From contig JAZLCE010000014.1 in the NCBI GenBank assembly GCA_045614025.1, positions 1 through 64,000 of the forward strand: a stretch of DNA of 64,000 bases, in the 5' to 3' direction. The notes beneath the pieces are model-generated. The model was not told the origin of the DNA, made no database searches, and was given only the letters and a program-made list of their open reading frames with translations. A program made the position numbers and the translations under genes. Positions within the stretch are counted from its first letter, which is position 1. Each line of letters starts with the position of its first letter. Below, in pieces: positions 31,689 to 40,533 of the stretch. The DNA comes from RGIG4140 sp045614025. Lineage in GTDB: Bacteria; Pseudomonadota; Alphaproteobacteria; CAAHEQ01; UBA3637.

Positions 31689-32261
31689 TTATTCCTTTAT
31701 TCTTTCTTCGTTTGTTAAAGGAAAAACAGGATTCTTTTTTTCAAGAAGCATTGGCTTACCTTGATATAAAACAGCTTCTTTTTCAATTTCTTTCATGGCT
31801 TGAATTGCCGTTTTCAAATAATCTTTAATTTCAATATCTTTATCGGCATTTAAGGCGGCCCAAAATCCTTCTTTTTCTTGATGTTTTAAAAAATAATGTT
31901 TCTCATCAATAACGATAAAAGAAATTGGGGATTTTTTTTCTGAGATATAAACAATTTGGTGTGGTAACACGTCTTCAATAATTTGAAGTGTTTTATTTGA
32001 AAACGCCTTGGGTGCATTCATAAAAACTTGTTGTTTGCCAAATGCAAAATGCATCTGTTTTAAAACGCTTTCAAATTTTTGAATTTCTTCCTCTTTTAAG
32101 AAAAGTTGAATTTTTGTTGCCGGTTTGCAACAAAATTCTTTTAATAAAGCTGGCAGATATAAATTGCTATAAAACAAAGAAGATCGTTCATGCTTTAAAA
32201 GATATCTCATACCACGTAAAAATTCTTTTTCTGAGAGCAAGGGTTTATTTTCTTCAGCCAT
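31689..32261 (-). CDS. Unknown protein, tandem paralog 3
   Basis: A 190-aa soluble acidic protein. It shares with the two upstream genes a central strand pattern (SFIVIDEKHYFLK, then FWAALNAD) and similar length, so the three are tandem paralogs. The N-terminal half is helical (LRGMRYLLKHERSSLFYS) and contains a segment on putative Lys/Glu-rich helices that resembles the equivalent DVLKDKNK region of paralog 2. AAAGGAT precedes the ATG, three bases after the upstream stop. The family is not recognised. The last gene of the unit that starts at 33507. Confidence 0.6.
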   Translation of the reverse strand: MAEENKPLLSEKEFLRGMRYLLKHERSSLFYSNLYLPALLKEFCCKPATKIQLFLKEEEIQKFESVLKQMHFAFGKQQVFMNAPKAFSNKTLQIIEDVLPHQIVYISEKKSPISFIVIDEKHYFLKHQEKEGFWAALNADKDIEIKDYLKTAIQAMKEIEKEAVLYQGKPMLLEKKNPVFPLTNEERIKE

Positions 32262-32264
32262 TTT

Positions 32265-32891
32265 TTAATCCTTTGTGCGACCTGAAACTTGATCGGGCGA
32301 TAAAATATTTGATCGAATCCATCTAGGGTTTAAAGGCGGGTTTGCTAATGAGGTTAATATATCAAAAACTTTTTGTCTTAATTTTAAATGCTTTTCTCCT
32401 TCAAGAGTTGCTTCAGCATTAAAATGAATTAAAAAACCGCCGCCTTCACTATTATAGGTTAGCGTATGTTTTTCATTAATAATGCCAAAAGAGGGCAAGT
32501 CAGAATCTGTCCCTTGAAAATCAATAAAGCGCGCTTTATTAAATAAATCCCTTGCTTGATAAGGATTTATTTTTTGATCTAAAAATAATTGAAGATTTGG
32601 ATGTTTATTTTTATCTTTTAAAACATCATAAAGCTCATCAACGCCTTGTTGCGTTAAATAAAGTTTAACATTATTTTGTGGATTGATTAAAAAATAGTTC
32701 ATCACAAGCTTAAGCCGATTGTTTTTAATTGGATAAATAATATCTTCGTTTGTTGTTAACGGTTCTAAAACAGCTTGCAGGTATTCTTTTTTATCAAAAG
32801 GTTCGCTATCTGTTTGAAGCAAAATGGCTTTATTTATTGATCTTGTTAAATCAAGAATATTTTGATAAATTGATTTTTTATTCTCGCTCAT
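32265..32891 (-). CDS. Unknown protein, tandem paralog 2
   Basis: A 208-aa soluble protein from the ATG at 32891 (MSENKKSIYQ); an ATG three codons earlier is also open and neither has a clear ribosome-binding site. It overlaps the upstream gene, so translation is probably coupled. The shared core reads SFGIINEKHTLTYN then FLIHFNAEATLEGEK, equivalent to FMIFNNKSYILKI and FSCALNATYSQS in paralog 1. The C terminus is Arg/Pro-rich. Function unknown. Confidence 0.6.
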   Translation of the reverse strand: MSENKKSIYQNILDLTRSINKAILLQTDSEPFDKKEYLQAVLEPLTTNEDIIYPIKNNRLKLVMNYFLINPQNNVKLYLTQQGVDELYDVLKDKNKHPNLQLFLDQKINPYQARDLFNKARFIDFQGTDSDLPSFGIINEKHTLTYNSEGGGFLIHFNAEATLEGEKHLKLRQKVFDILTSLANPPLNPRWIRSNILSPDQVSGRTKD

Positions 32892-33507
32892 GGCTATCAT
32901 CTAATCTATTTTTCTTATGGTGTTGAGATATTTTTTTCTGAACATCTTGGAATGGAACTGAAAGGCTTTTAATTTTAATCATAGCTGATGAAAGCATCTC
33001 TAATCGTTTGGATTGGCTTTGGCTATATGTGGCATTTAAAGCGCAACTAAAATAAGGTTGTTCAGCATTTTCAATTTTTAAAATATAACTTTTGTTATTA
33101 AAAATCATAAAGGAATCACAGTGAACACTTGAATCTGCAATAAAAATTCTTTTTGGATTTGGAAGATCTTGAAGGGAAGGGGCTTTTTCTTGTTTTAATT
33201 GAATAAACCGATCCTCTAAAAAAAACGTGAAAGGTGTTTCTTTTTTTTCATCTAGCAAAACTTCTGCCGAAACAATTAAGTTGACTTTAGAATTTTGAAA
33301 TTCTTTTGAAATTAAGGCTGGATAAAGTTTTTTAAAATCACGGTTATTTAAAAAAATGGTTCCTTTAGCATTTTCAGATAAAATTTTTGTAATTGAACCA
33401 ATGCGGTTAATGGCGCAAAAAATATCCGTGTTTTTTTCATCTATTCTTTTTTGGATTTCTTGTTTCATCCATTCATATTCATGATCATTTATTTTTTGAT
33501 ATCCCAT
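32878..33507 (-). CDS. Unknown protein, tandem paralog 1; first gene of unit
   Basis: A 209-aa soluble protein beginning MGYQKINDHEYEWMKQEI. The middle contains a strand-loop-strand unit (GTIFLNNRDFKKLYPALI; KVNLIVSAEVLL) and the core FMIFNNKSYILKI with FSCALNAT that defines the triplet. The repeated layout suggests a compact alpha/beta fold, loosely like nuclease or phospholipase-D-type half-domains, but catalytic HKD motifs are absent. The gene has its own promoter (33542-33570), downstream of the terminator of the 1700-aa gene. Confidence 0.6.
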   Translation of the reverse strand: MGYQKINDHEYEWMKQEIQKRIDEKNTDIFCAINRIGSITKILSENAKGTIFLNNRDFKKLYPALISKEFQNSKVNLIVSAEVLLDEKKETPFTFFLEDRFIQLKQEKAPSLQDLPNPKRIFIADSSVHCDSFMIFNNKSYILKIENAEQPYFSCALNATYSQSQSKRLEMLSSAMIKIKSLSVPFQDVQKKISQHHKKNRLDDSHERE

Positions 33508-33541
33508 CAGATTAATCCTCTATTAAAAAATAAGTTTTGTT

Positions 33542-33570
33542 AAACTATCTCTTTGGGAATTAAAAGTCAA
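33542..33570 (-). promoter_or_regulatory. Promoter of the tandem-paralog unit
   Basis: TTGACT (33570-33565) and TAGTTT (33547-33542) with 17 bp between on the minus strand. Confidence 0.6.
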
Positions 33571-33592
33571 GGTTTAAATGGTTTTTAAGCAT

Positions 33593-33632
33593 AAAAAAGC
33601 CCCTAAAAGAAAGTTTTTTTAAGGGCTTTTTC
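33593..33632 (-). terminator. Terminator of the 1700-aa gene
   Basis: On the minus strand AAAAAGCCCTT (33631-33621) pairs with AGGGGCTTTTT (33604-33594, one G-U pair), followed by T. It separates the folA-to-giant-gene unit from the paralog unit. Confidence 0.8.
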
Positions 33633-33637
33633 TTTTT

Positions 33638-36600
33638 TTATCTCCCACCACGGTTTATTAAACTAGAAGCGATAAAATTTTTGTTTCTTGCTGCTTGCTT
33701 TGCTTCATTTTGTGCTGAAAATTCTTTTTCTTCAATTTCTTTAATTAAAGAAACAGTTTCTTTAAGTTCTGGAAGCGTTTGAGGTGCTTTTTCTATTGGT
33801 GGCATAAAGTGTTTCATAATCAATCTTTCAAATACAGGTGTTTGATTTTTTTGATATGGATGAGCATCAACAAAGTGAACCCCAGAGGTTGATTTATTTC
33901 CATTTAAAAGGGATTGACGAATTTTCTTTGGCAAGTTTCTTCCAATTGAAATAAGCAACACGTCATCTAATTGTTCTTGATGTTGCATCACAGAAGAAAG
34001 GCATTCTTGAACAGCTTGACTTCTTTCTTCAGGCGTTTTTCCCATTGCGCTAATATAATCGCCAAGAGCCAATAAAGCGCGTTGCATGGTTGCGCTTAAT
34101 TTAGGCCGTTTCACTTTTTCTCTTGAAAAACTAGGGAAAAGACTCTTTGCCTTTTCAGCTAAAGAAGAGCTCATGCTATCTTTTGATAAAACATCAATTA
34201 AAGCGTCTGTAAAATCTTCGCCTTTATGGGATCTTGTCATTGCTTTTGCAATCAATTTACCAAGATGGCGTCTTTCATTTACAGATGGGGTATAAGGCGT
34301 TGCTTGTTGCAACATGGTGTGGCCATTTTTATCTTTTCCCAAGTATTTGCATTCAAAATCAATGGCGCCATGGTCAAATAACGTGATCTTTGAACCATCC
34401 ACGCGCACTTGAGCGCCATGTCTATCTGAATCAATAGGGCCCATTTGCAACAAAGTGTAAAGTTCGGTAGTGAAAATCGCTTTGGCAACGGCTTTTTTAT
34501 AAGCTTGTTGTTCTTTTGTTTTTTCAGGAAGATCGTTAAAATGTTCACCACTGGCCAGTTCTGTTTTTTTGAATCTTCTTCCAAAATCGCTGATATGTGC
34601 AGCTGAAATTTGAAATTCTTGCCCATCTGCTTGAACTTGAATGCCTTTATATTGTTCTTCAGCCACTTTTGTTTGCGCGCCACCCACCAAAAAGTCAGCT
34701 TCAATGGCGGTTAAGTGTCTGGCTTGCCCAATAATGCTTGGAAGAGCGCCAAAAAGTTTTTTGTTGCATGAGGCTAATTTTTTAGAAATTGGTGTAAAAA
34801 ACTTTTTAAATTGATTATTAGCCGTTTCCAAAGCATTTGGATGCAACATGGTTAAAGCATGCCCTGTTTGGGCTTCTGGATCATCTTTCACTTCAACTGT
34901 AAAGCCAAAAGACCCAGAACCAAGCAATCTTCCAACATAAGGGGTTTGCCCTTTTAATTTGCCATCATCAAATGTTTCAGCAGACTCAATGCTTTCAAAA
35001 ATTTGATATCTTTTTGGTGGATTAAAGTTGCTTTTTGAGTCTTTTAAATCTTCTTTAATACTATCACTTGTTCCTGGATAAGAATGAATGGCTTGTAATG
35101 TTTTTCCACCGGCAGCGCCCATTTGTGAAAGAATTTTTTTAATCATTTCTCCAGGGCGTTGTTTTCTTTTTTCCGTTTTATGAGGTTGCGAAGTGTAGGG
35201 CACTTTTTGGGGTGGATTCATTGTATATAAAATCGAAATGAACAAAGCTTTTGCTTCCAATGATTCGCAATTTTCAAAATAAGTATCAAGAGCCAGTGTT
35301 TGATAAGTGGCATAGTCGGTATCTTTATTCATTTCCTCTTTTATAATATTATAGTATTCTTGAATTTTTTGTGTATTAACAGTATCACCCTTTGTTGGAT
35401 CAAATAATAAACTTTGCATAATCAAAGCTTGCGCTTCGGGTGGCGTTTCCCAAAACTGCCTATGGAAATTAGCCATAGCCGTTTGTTTGGTTTGATCCGA
35501 TATTTGAGCTCTAAAGTCAATGCGTTGTTTGAGCTCTGGGCTTAAAAGGCCACCAAAAAATTGCCCCTGATTATATTTACGTTTTTTGTTAATGGTATAA
35601 ACGATTTTGTTAGCGCTTTGTGGGGTGAGGGGTTGTTTTAAAAAGTCAAGTAAATCAATGTTAAAATTGTTTTGATGAGAGCAAATCAATCCTTCGCGTA
35701 AGCCTTGAACCTGAGCATCAATTTTATTCCCGTTTACCGTTTGGATTTTATCTCTGATTGCTAAAGAAACATCTTTTTGCGTTTCGGCTTTTTCCATTAA
35801 TCGGCATAAAATGGAAGCACCAGTTATTCCAGAGAAATCTTTTAAATAAGCGTCTGGAGTCATTTGAGCAACAAATTCTTTTTTTGTAACGGAAGACTCT
35901 TTTTCCATGCCAATGCGTTTAAAATGCAACTCGGCAATTGTTTCAATTAAAAAGTTTTTAAACTGATTATTAGCAGGCGGTGTTTCTTTTAAAATTTTGC
36001 TTGCTAATTTATAAAGATCTTCTCGATAAATTGGATCCGCCGTTTTAATTTGTTGGCGCATCATTTTCATGATCTTTTCTTCTAATGCTTCATTATAATT
36101 ATAATGGTGATCGCTTAAAGCATAATAATGCAAAAATTGATCATCCGCATTACGCAAATCCTTGAAAAGAGCGCCTTGATTATTATATTTTTGGTATTCT
36201 GTGCAAATATAAGCCAATTCTTCTTCGGGTGCCATTTTTAAATTGCTATATAAAAGATGGCGATAATTATGTTCAGCAATTTTGGCAAGAATTTGGTTTG
36301 TTTCATTTGAGCAGTTTTCATCTTGTCTTAACTGATATCCCGCCTTTGATAAATCAATATATTGATCTTTATAATCTTCTAAATTTAATTCTTTTAAGAA
36401 AGTGCGGGTAATATAGTTTCTGATTTGTAAAAGAGTGTTACTTGTTCTTGCGGCCATATAAGAATTGGCAAAATTCTTATTGACATATAGTTTTTTGCTC
36501 AACTCTTCTAATTCCTTAAATGTTTTAGGTTGACTAATGCCTAACACTTCATAAAAATCATAGTTAAATAATTCATCAAATTTTTTGGATGTATCAAACT

Positions 36601-38740
36601 CAATGTTTTTTGTTAAAGGAGTGTGGCAGAGTAAGAATAATTTTGCGTCCAGACTCACTTGTTTGCCAGCTGGTGTTTTTAAATACTGTATTAAAGGATT
36701 CTCTGGCGTAATATAAACATCCAATATTTTGTTATTTAAGCTAGATTCAAAGAATGTATCTTGGTTTACGTTGCGTGAATAATTATAAAAAGAGTCAAGA
36801 ATTTTTTCATCTTGATAAAATTTATTAATCAATTCGGGTATTTTTTCTTCGTAAAAATTTTTAAAATATGAAGATCCTTCTTTTGCGCCATCGGCTAACC
36901 ATATTTGTTGCAATTGATCTAGCAATAATTCAAGAGGTTTGTGTGCTTTTGTTTGATTTAACAAATCTGACTCATTATATGTGAACCTCGGTGTAAAAAG
37001 AGCGCCGTTTTTTTTGATGAAGGTGTCTAATCTTTCTTGGAACATAGCGTCTATATCAAACGGATGTATTTTCGGGTTTTCACTATGTGGCGTTATCAGT
37101 TTTTTTAATTCTTCTTCATAGAAGGCATCTTGTTGATTTAAAAAATATTTTTCGTTACCCAAATAAGCTTCTTTTGTTGTAAGTGGATGGATAAATCTTG
37201 ATCTTTCATTTAAATCTAAAATAAAATTCGATCCTTCCATTTTAAACTGATCGGAAATTTTTTCCAAAGTTTTATTTAAGTCAGCATTTAAAAAAAACGT
37301 TGAAATAATATCTTTATCCTTTTCTGAAGTTGTCTCGGCATGCATATGATCAATGAGCTTTGCCCATGGCATTTCAAAGGGGGTCTTAGTAGCAATGCTA
37401 TTTAATGAAGCAAGATATTCATTTTGGTAGAAGTGAGAAGATTTACTTGTATTTAAGAAATTCTCCCATGACAATAACTTTTTGTTTGTTATATCTTCAG
37501 TTTTAAAAGGAATGCCTTCTAACAATTTATAAGCAACCGTATCTTTTGTTTTTAAATATGAGTCAGAAAATTGATTAATCTGATCCATATAGTCAACAGC
37601 CGTTTCAATAGGGAGCTGGCGCATTTTATCTTTGATCGCAAGGCGACAAGCTTTTTGCTCTAAAAAAACATCTTGCGAGCCAAATAAATCTAAAAGAACA
37701 CTTGGCAAATTTGATCTATCAGAAAAATCAGGTACTTTTGGTCTGATGCTTAAAAGTTTTTCGGTAATTTCATTTTGAGTGGTTTGATCAAATTGCTTGA
37801 ATAAAGAGGCATATAAGTTATGTTCATTCAAAAAAAGATCTATTCTTTGGGTTAAAAGATATTTGCTCAGGTGAATAAAAGCTTCTTTTTTCTCTTGTAA
37901 AGAGGCTTGTTCATATTCGATGGCATTTAAAAGTTTTTCAAGAGGGGATAACACATGAATTTGATTTAAGAGATTGATATCTTGTTTGGAATATTTTGTT
38001 TTAGAAAGAGGGGAAATAGAGTGTCCTTTTAATTCCAAAGTCCCAATCCAAGAACCGTTAACAGTTTTGCGAACGCTGGCAAGAGGGTGCGTAGCCAAAA
38101 TTCTATCACGGATAATTGATCCTTTTTCAGAGTTATCTTGCCAAAAATTTAAAATAGGCATTGGAGAATATCCTGCCTTGTTGGCGACACTGATTCCCAA
38201 CAAATCACAAAAATGTTCGCTTGTTTGATTTGATTTTGTTGTTGAATATGTTTGTTCAATCGGGTGGGAAAGTTCATGCCCTAAAATATGGGCCAAAAGA
38301 TCAATTGGTTGTGCTTCTCCATTTTTATTAATAAAGTTTCCCTTTGTAAACATCATAATAGGAGGTTTTGATCCTGAAAGAATGCAAGCATTAAGGGGAA
38401 GCCTGTCAGATAAAAATAATTTTGCGTCTCTTAAATTACCAAACACTTCTTCATTTAAATGTTTTTTATTTTCTTCTGGCTTCAAAAAATTATTTAAAAT
38501 TTGATGAATATAAGCTTTCAGATAGTCTGGCATTTCAATAGCACGCTCGGATTCTTGATATAATTGGGGTAATTTCCCTTTCCTGATATCTTCTCTTGCT
38601 AATTTTTCCAGAATATTTAAATCTGTATATTCTTCACGATCTTGATTGTGAGGATGGTTTAATCGATATTCATTAATGCGTTGATTATATTCGTTTAAAT
38701 ATTGATCAATACGCTCAGTAATCGGTGTCAATTCTCCCAT
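33638..38740 (-). CDS. 1700-aa protein: M48-like metalloprotease domain plus atypical-kinase-like domain
   Basis: The largest gene in the window. Near the N terminus a zincin site is visible: HILGHELSHPIEQ (His155, Glu156, His159), a third ligand in SEHFCDLLGISVANKAGYSP (Glu175), and THPLASVRK, the order seen in M48 peptidases. The centre (about 230-1200) is long, helical and unrecognised. At about 1265-1285 a Gly-rich loop LLGSGSFGFTVEVKD resembles a kinase P-loop, and at about 1437-1455 DSDRHGAQVRV then ITLFDHGAID matches the DRHxxN...DFG-type catalytic and metal motifs of UbiB or PI3K-like atypical kinases, with Gln for Asn and His for Phe. There is no signal peptide. A protease-kinase fusion of this size suggests an effector or toxin. 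It follows a YjeT-like gene by 23 bases. Confidence 0.65.
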   Translation of the reverse strand: MGELTPITERIDQYLNEYNQRINEYRLNHPHNQDREEYTDLNILEKLAREDIRKGKLPQLYQESERAIEMPDYLKAYIHQILNNFLKPEENKKHLNEEVFGNLRDAKLFLSDRLPLNACILSGSKPPIMMFTKGNFINKNGEAQPIDLLAHILGHELSHPIEQTYSTTKSNQTSEHFCDLLGISVANKAGYSPMPILNFWQDNSEKGSIIRDRILATHPLASVRKTVNGSWIGTLELKGHSISPLSKTKYSKQDINLLNQIHVLSPLEKLLNAIEYEQASLQEKKEAFIHLSKYLLTQRIDLFLNEHNLYASLFKQFDQTTQNEITEKLLSIRPKVPDFSDRSNLPSVLLDLFGSQDVFLEQKACRLAIKDKMRQLPIETAVDYMDQINQFSDSYLKTKDTVAYKLLEGIPFKTEDITNKKLLSWENFLNTSKSSHFYQNEYLASLNSIATKTPFEMPWAKLIDHMHAETTSEKDKDIISTFFLNADLNKTLEKISDQFKMEGSNFILDLNERSRFIHPLTTKEAYLGNEKYFLNQQDAFYEEELKKLITPHSENPKIHPFDIDAMFQERLDTFIKKNGALFTPRFTYNESDLLNQTKAHKPLELLLDQLQQIWLADGAKEGSSYFKNFYEEKIPELINKFYQDEKILDSFYNYSRNVNQDTFFESSLNNKILDVYITPENPLIQYLKTPAGKQVSLDAKLFLLCHTPLTKNIEFDTSKKFDELFNYDFYEVLGISQPKTFKELEELSKKLYVNKNFANSYMAARTSNTLLQIRNYITRTFLKELNLEDYKDQYIDLSKAGYQLRQDENCSNETNQILAKIAEHNYRHLLYSNLKMAPEEELAYICTEYQKYNNQGALFKDLRNADDQFLHYYALSDHHYNYNEALEEKIMKMMRQQIKTADPIYREDLYKLASKILKETPPANNQFKNFLIETIAELHFKRIGMEKESSVTKKEFVAQMTPDAYLKDFSGITGASILCRLMEKAETQKDVSLAIRDKIQTVNGNKIDAQVQGLREGLICSHQNNFNIDLLDFLKQPLTPQSANKIVYTINKKRKYNQGQFFGGLLSPELKQRIDFRAQISDQTKQTAMANFHRQFWETPPEAQALIMQSLLFDPTKGDTVNTQKIQEYYNIIKEEMNKDTDYATYQTLALDTYFENCESLEAKALFISILYTMNPPQKVPYTSQPHKTEKRKQRPGEMIKKILSQMGAAGGKTLQAIHSYPGTSDSIKEDLKDSKSNFNPPKRYQIFESIESAETFDDGKLKGQTPYVGRLLGSGSFGFTVEVKDDPEAQTGHALTMLHPNALETANNQFKKFFTPISKKLASCNKKLFGALPSIIGQARHLTAIEADFLVGGAQTKVAEEQYKGIQVQADGQEFQISAAHISDFGRRFKKTELASGEHFNDLPEKTKEQQAYKKAVAKAIFTTELYTLLQMGPIDSDRHGAQVRVDGSKITLFDHGAIDFECKYLGKDKNGHTMLQQATPYTPSVNERRHLGKLIAKAMTRSHKGEDFTDALIDVLSKDSMSSSLAEKAKSLFPSFSREKVKRPKLSATMQRALLALGDYISAMGKTPEERSQAVQECLSSVMQHQEQLDDVLLISIGRNLPKKIRQSLLNGNKSTSGVHFVDAHPYQKNQTPVFERLIMKHFMPPIEKAPQTLPELKETVSLIKEIEEKEFSAQNEAKQAARNKNFIASSLINRGGR

Positions 38741-38763
38741 TTTTTGATCCCCTTATTTTTATT

Positions 38764-38958
38764 TTAGAATTGGTGTCTTAAATAGCTTAGCCATATAATT
38801 AAAGACATAAAGATTAAAAGCCAGCCATACATTTTATATGATAAGTCATCAATATCTGCCATTTTTTGGGCCAAATATTTAACCCCCGTTGGGAAAAAGA
38901 TATAAATAACAGCTTTAAAAATCATTAAAATTAAGATGGCAGCAACAATATGTTTCAT
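38764..38958 (-). CDS. YjeT/DUF2065-like small membrane protein
   Basis: A 64-aa protein with two membrane segments (about residues 4-24 and 44-60) joined by a loop with FFPTGVKYLAQKMADIDD. This layout, helix, F-P, a basic helical loop, then a second helix ending in W and charged residues, matches DUF2065/YjeT proteins of unknown function. It lies 11 bases after thyA and is followed by the 1700-aa gene, so the five-gene-strand unit reads folA-thyA-yjeT-like-giant gene. Confidence 0.55.
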   Translation of the reverse strand: MKHIVAAILILMIFKAVIYIFFPTGVKYLAQKMADIDDLSYKMYGWLLIFMSLIIWLSYLRHQF

Positions 38959-38969
38959 TAAAAAGCTCC

Positions 38970-39755
38970 TTAAACGGCAACAACCCCTTCAAGTTTGCCA
39001 TGTGATTGATAATTCACTAATTCAAAATCTTCATATTTAAAATCATCAATATTTTTCACATCAGGATTAATTTTCATTTGCGGTAATTCAAATGGTGTGC
39101 GACTGATTTGTTCTTTCACTTGATCAAAGTGGTTATGATAAATATGCGCATCTCCTAAAGTATGAACAAAATCGCCTGGTTCAAATCCCGTTACTTGTGC
39201 CATCATCATGGTTAATAAGGAATAAGAGGCAATGTTAAATGGAACACCTAAAAACATATCGCAAGAACGTTGATATAATTGGCAAGAAAGTTTGCCATTC
39301 GCTGTATAAAATTGGAAAAAAGCATGGCATGGGGGGAGGGCCATTTGATCAATTTGCGCTGGATTCCAAGCGCTGACAATCATGCGTCTATCATTTGGGT
39401 TTGTTTTTAAACGATTGACAACATCTTTAATCTGATCAATGCCTTGCCCATTAAAATTGCGCCATTGGGCACCATAAACGGGTCCTAAATTACCATCTTC
39501 ATCTGCCCATTCATTCCAAATGCGAACATTATTATCTTTTAAATATTTAATATTCGTATTGCCAGATAAGAGCCAAATAAGTTCATGGATAATGGATTTT
39601 AAATGAACTTTTTTAGTTGTTACCAATGGGAAACCTTTTGATAAATCAAATCGCATTTGAGCGCCAAAAACAGATCGAGTGTCAATGCCAGTTCTGTTTG
39701 GTTTATCTGTTCCGTTTTCCATAATGTGTTGAAGCAAATCAAGATATTGTTTCAT
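38970..39755 (-). CDS. thyA: Thymidylate synthase
   Basis: A 261-aa enzyme that methylates dUMP to dTMP with methylene-tetrahydrofolate, yielding dihydrofolate. The nucleophile is Cys143 in ALPPCHAFFQFY; the dUMP-binding RRMIVSAWNP, QRSCDMFLGVPFNIASY and folate-binding HTLGDAHIYHNH segments are intact. Length is close to the E. coli enzyme (264). It is 13 bases after folA, which recycles its dihydrofolate product, a classic pairing. Confidence 0.98.
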   Translation of the reverse strand: MKQYLDLLQHIMENGTDKPNRTGIDTRSVFGAQMRFDLSKGFPLVTTKKVHLKSIIHELIWLLSGNTNIKYLKDNNVRIWNEWADEDGNLGPVYGAQWRNFNGQGIDQIKDVVNRLKTNPNDRRMIVSAWNPAQIDQMALPPCHAFFQFYTANGKLSCQLYQRSCDMFLGVPFNIASYSLLTMMMAQVTGFEPGDFVHTLGDAHIYHNHFDQVKEQISRTPFELPQMKINPDVKNIDDFKYEDFELVNYQSHGKLEGVVAV

Positions 39756-39768
39756 TTTTTATCCTTTA

Positions 39769-40326
39769 TTATATATTATAGATAGAATTTTTTAAGTGAG
39801 TTAAAACTTTTTCATCAATTACAGAGCCTTTTTTGGTCCAAATGGCTGTGTAAACATCATCTAAAATAAAATCATCTGTTATTTTTTCATAATCAGCGTG
39901 CATAATTTCAATGCTGTTTGTAATATCAATTTTGGGGCCCGTTAACCCTTCTTTTAAAGGGCCATGATAAACGCAATCAACAATTAAATCAGGCAATTTA
40001 GAAAGCATGGTGATTTGATAAACGGTTGCCCCACCTGAAATATAAAGCTCTTCAGTTAGCTTTGAAACTTCATCAAATGGGATAACAAAGTGATTTTCTT
40101 TATCTGAAACTTGATAATTTTTATCCAGCGTTAAAATATAAATTTTTCTGTTTGGTAACGTTTTATTTGGAAAACTTTCATAAGTGTTTTGCCCAACCAA
40201 AAGCGCTTTATTGATGGTTAAGCGTTGAAATCTTTTAAAATCACTTGAAACATGCCAAGGAATATTTGGCCCAATCCCAATAATATTATCTTCTTTATGT
40301 CGACACCAAACTGCAATTTTTGTCAT
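39769..40326 (-). CDS. folA: Dihydrofolate reductase
   Basis: A 185-aa NADPH-dependent reductase that regenerates tetrahydrofolate for the adjacent thyA. Family motifs: IIGIGPNIPWHVSSDFKRF (substrate and NADPH site, with Trp and the acidic Asp), LLVGQNTYESFP (equivalent to GRxTxES) and YISGGATVY. It has a C-terminal extension of about 20 residues relative to E. coli FolA. AAAGGAGATGAAGAG precedes the ATG, and a plausible promoter lies at 40351-40379. Confidence 0.92.
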   Translation of the reverse strand: MTKIAVWCRHKEDNIIGIGPNIPWHVSSDFKRFQRLTINKALLVGQNTYESFPNKTLPNRKIYILTLDKNYQVSDKENHFVIPFDEVSKLTEELYISGGATVYQITMLSKLPDLIVDCVYHGPLKEGLTGPKIDITNSIEIMHADYEKITDDFILDDVYTAIWTKKGSVIDEKVLTHLKNSIYNI

Positions 40327-40350
40327 CTCTTCATCTCCTTTTTTTTAGTT

Positions 40351-40379
40351 ACTTTATCTTTTTTTATGCCTCTTGTAAA
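40351..40379 (-). promoter_or_regulatory. Promoter of the folA-thyA unit
   Basis: TTTACA (40379-40374) and TAAAGT (40356-40351) with 17 bp between on the minus strand. Confidence 0.5.
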
Positions 40380-40460
40380 GAGTTTTTTTACTCCTTTTTT
40401 ATCATGAAATTTAAATTTTATAGGGGCCTTAAAAAAAGTTGAAAAAAAATAAAAAAAAGC

Positions 40461-40489
40461 TTGCAAAATATATTCTATTGTTTTAATAC
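40461..40489 (+). promoter_or_regulatory. Promoter of the autotransporter gene
   Basis: TTGCAA (40461-40466) and TAATAC (40484-40489) with 17 bp between, 44 bases before the start codon. Confidence 0.5.
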
Positions 40490-40533
40490 TAAAGAATAAG
40501 GGTATTTAGGGATATTAATTAGGGAGACTGGTT

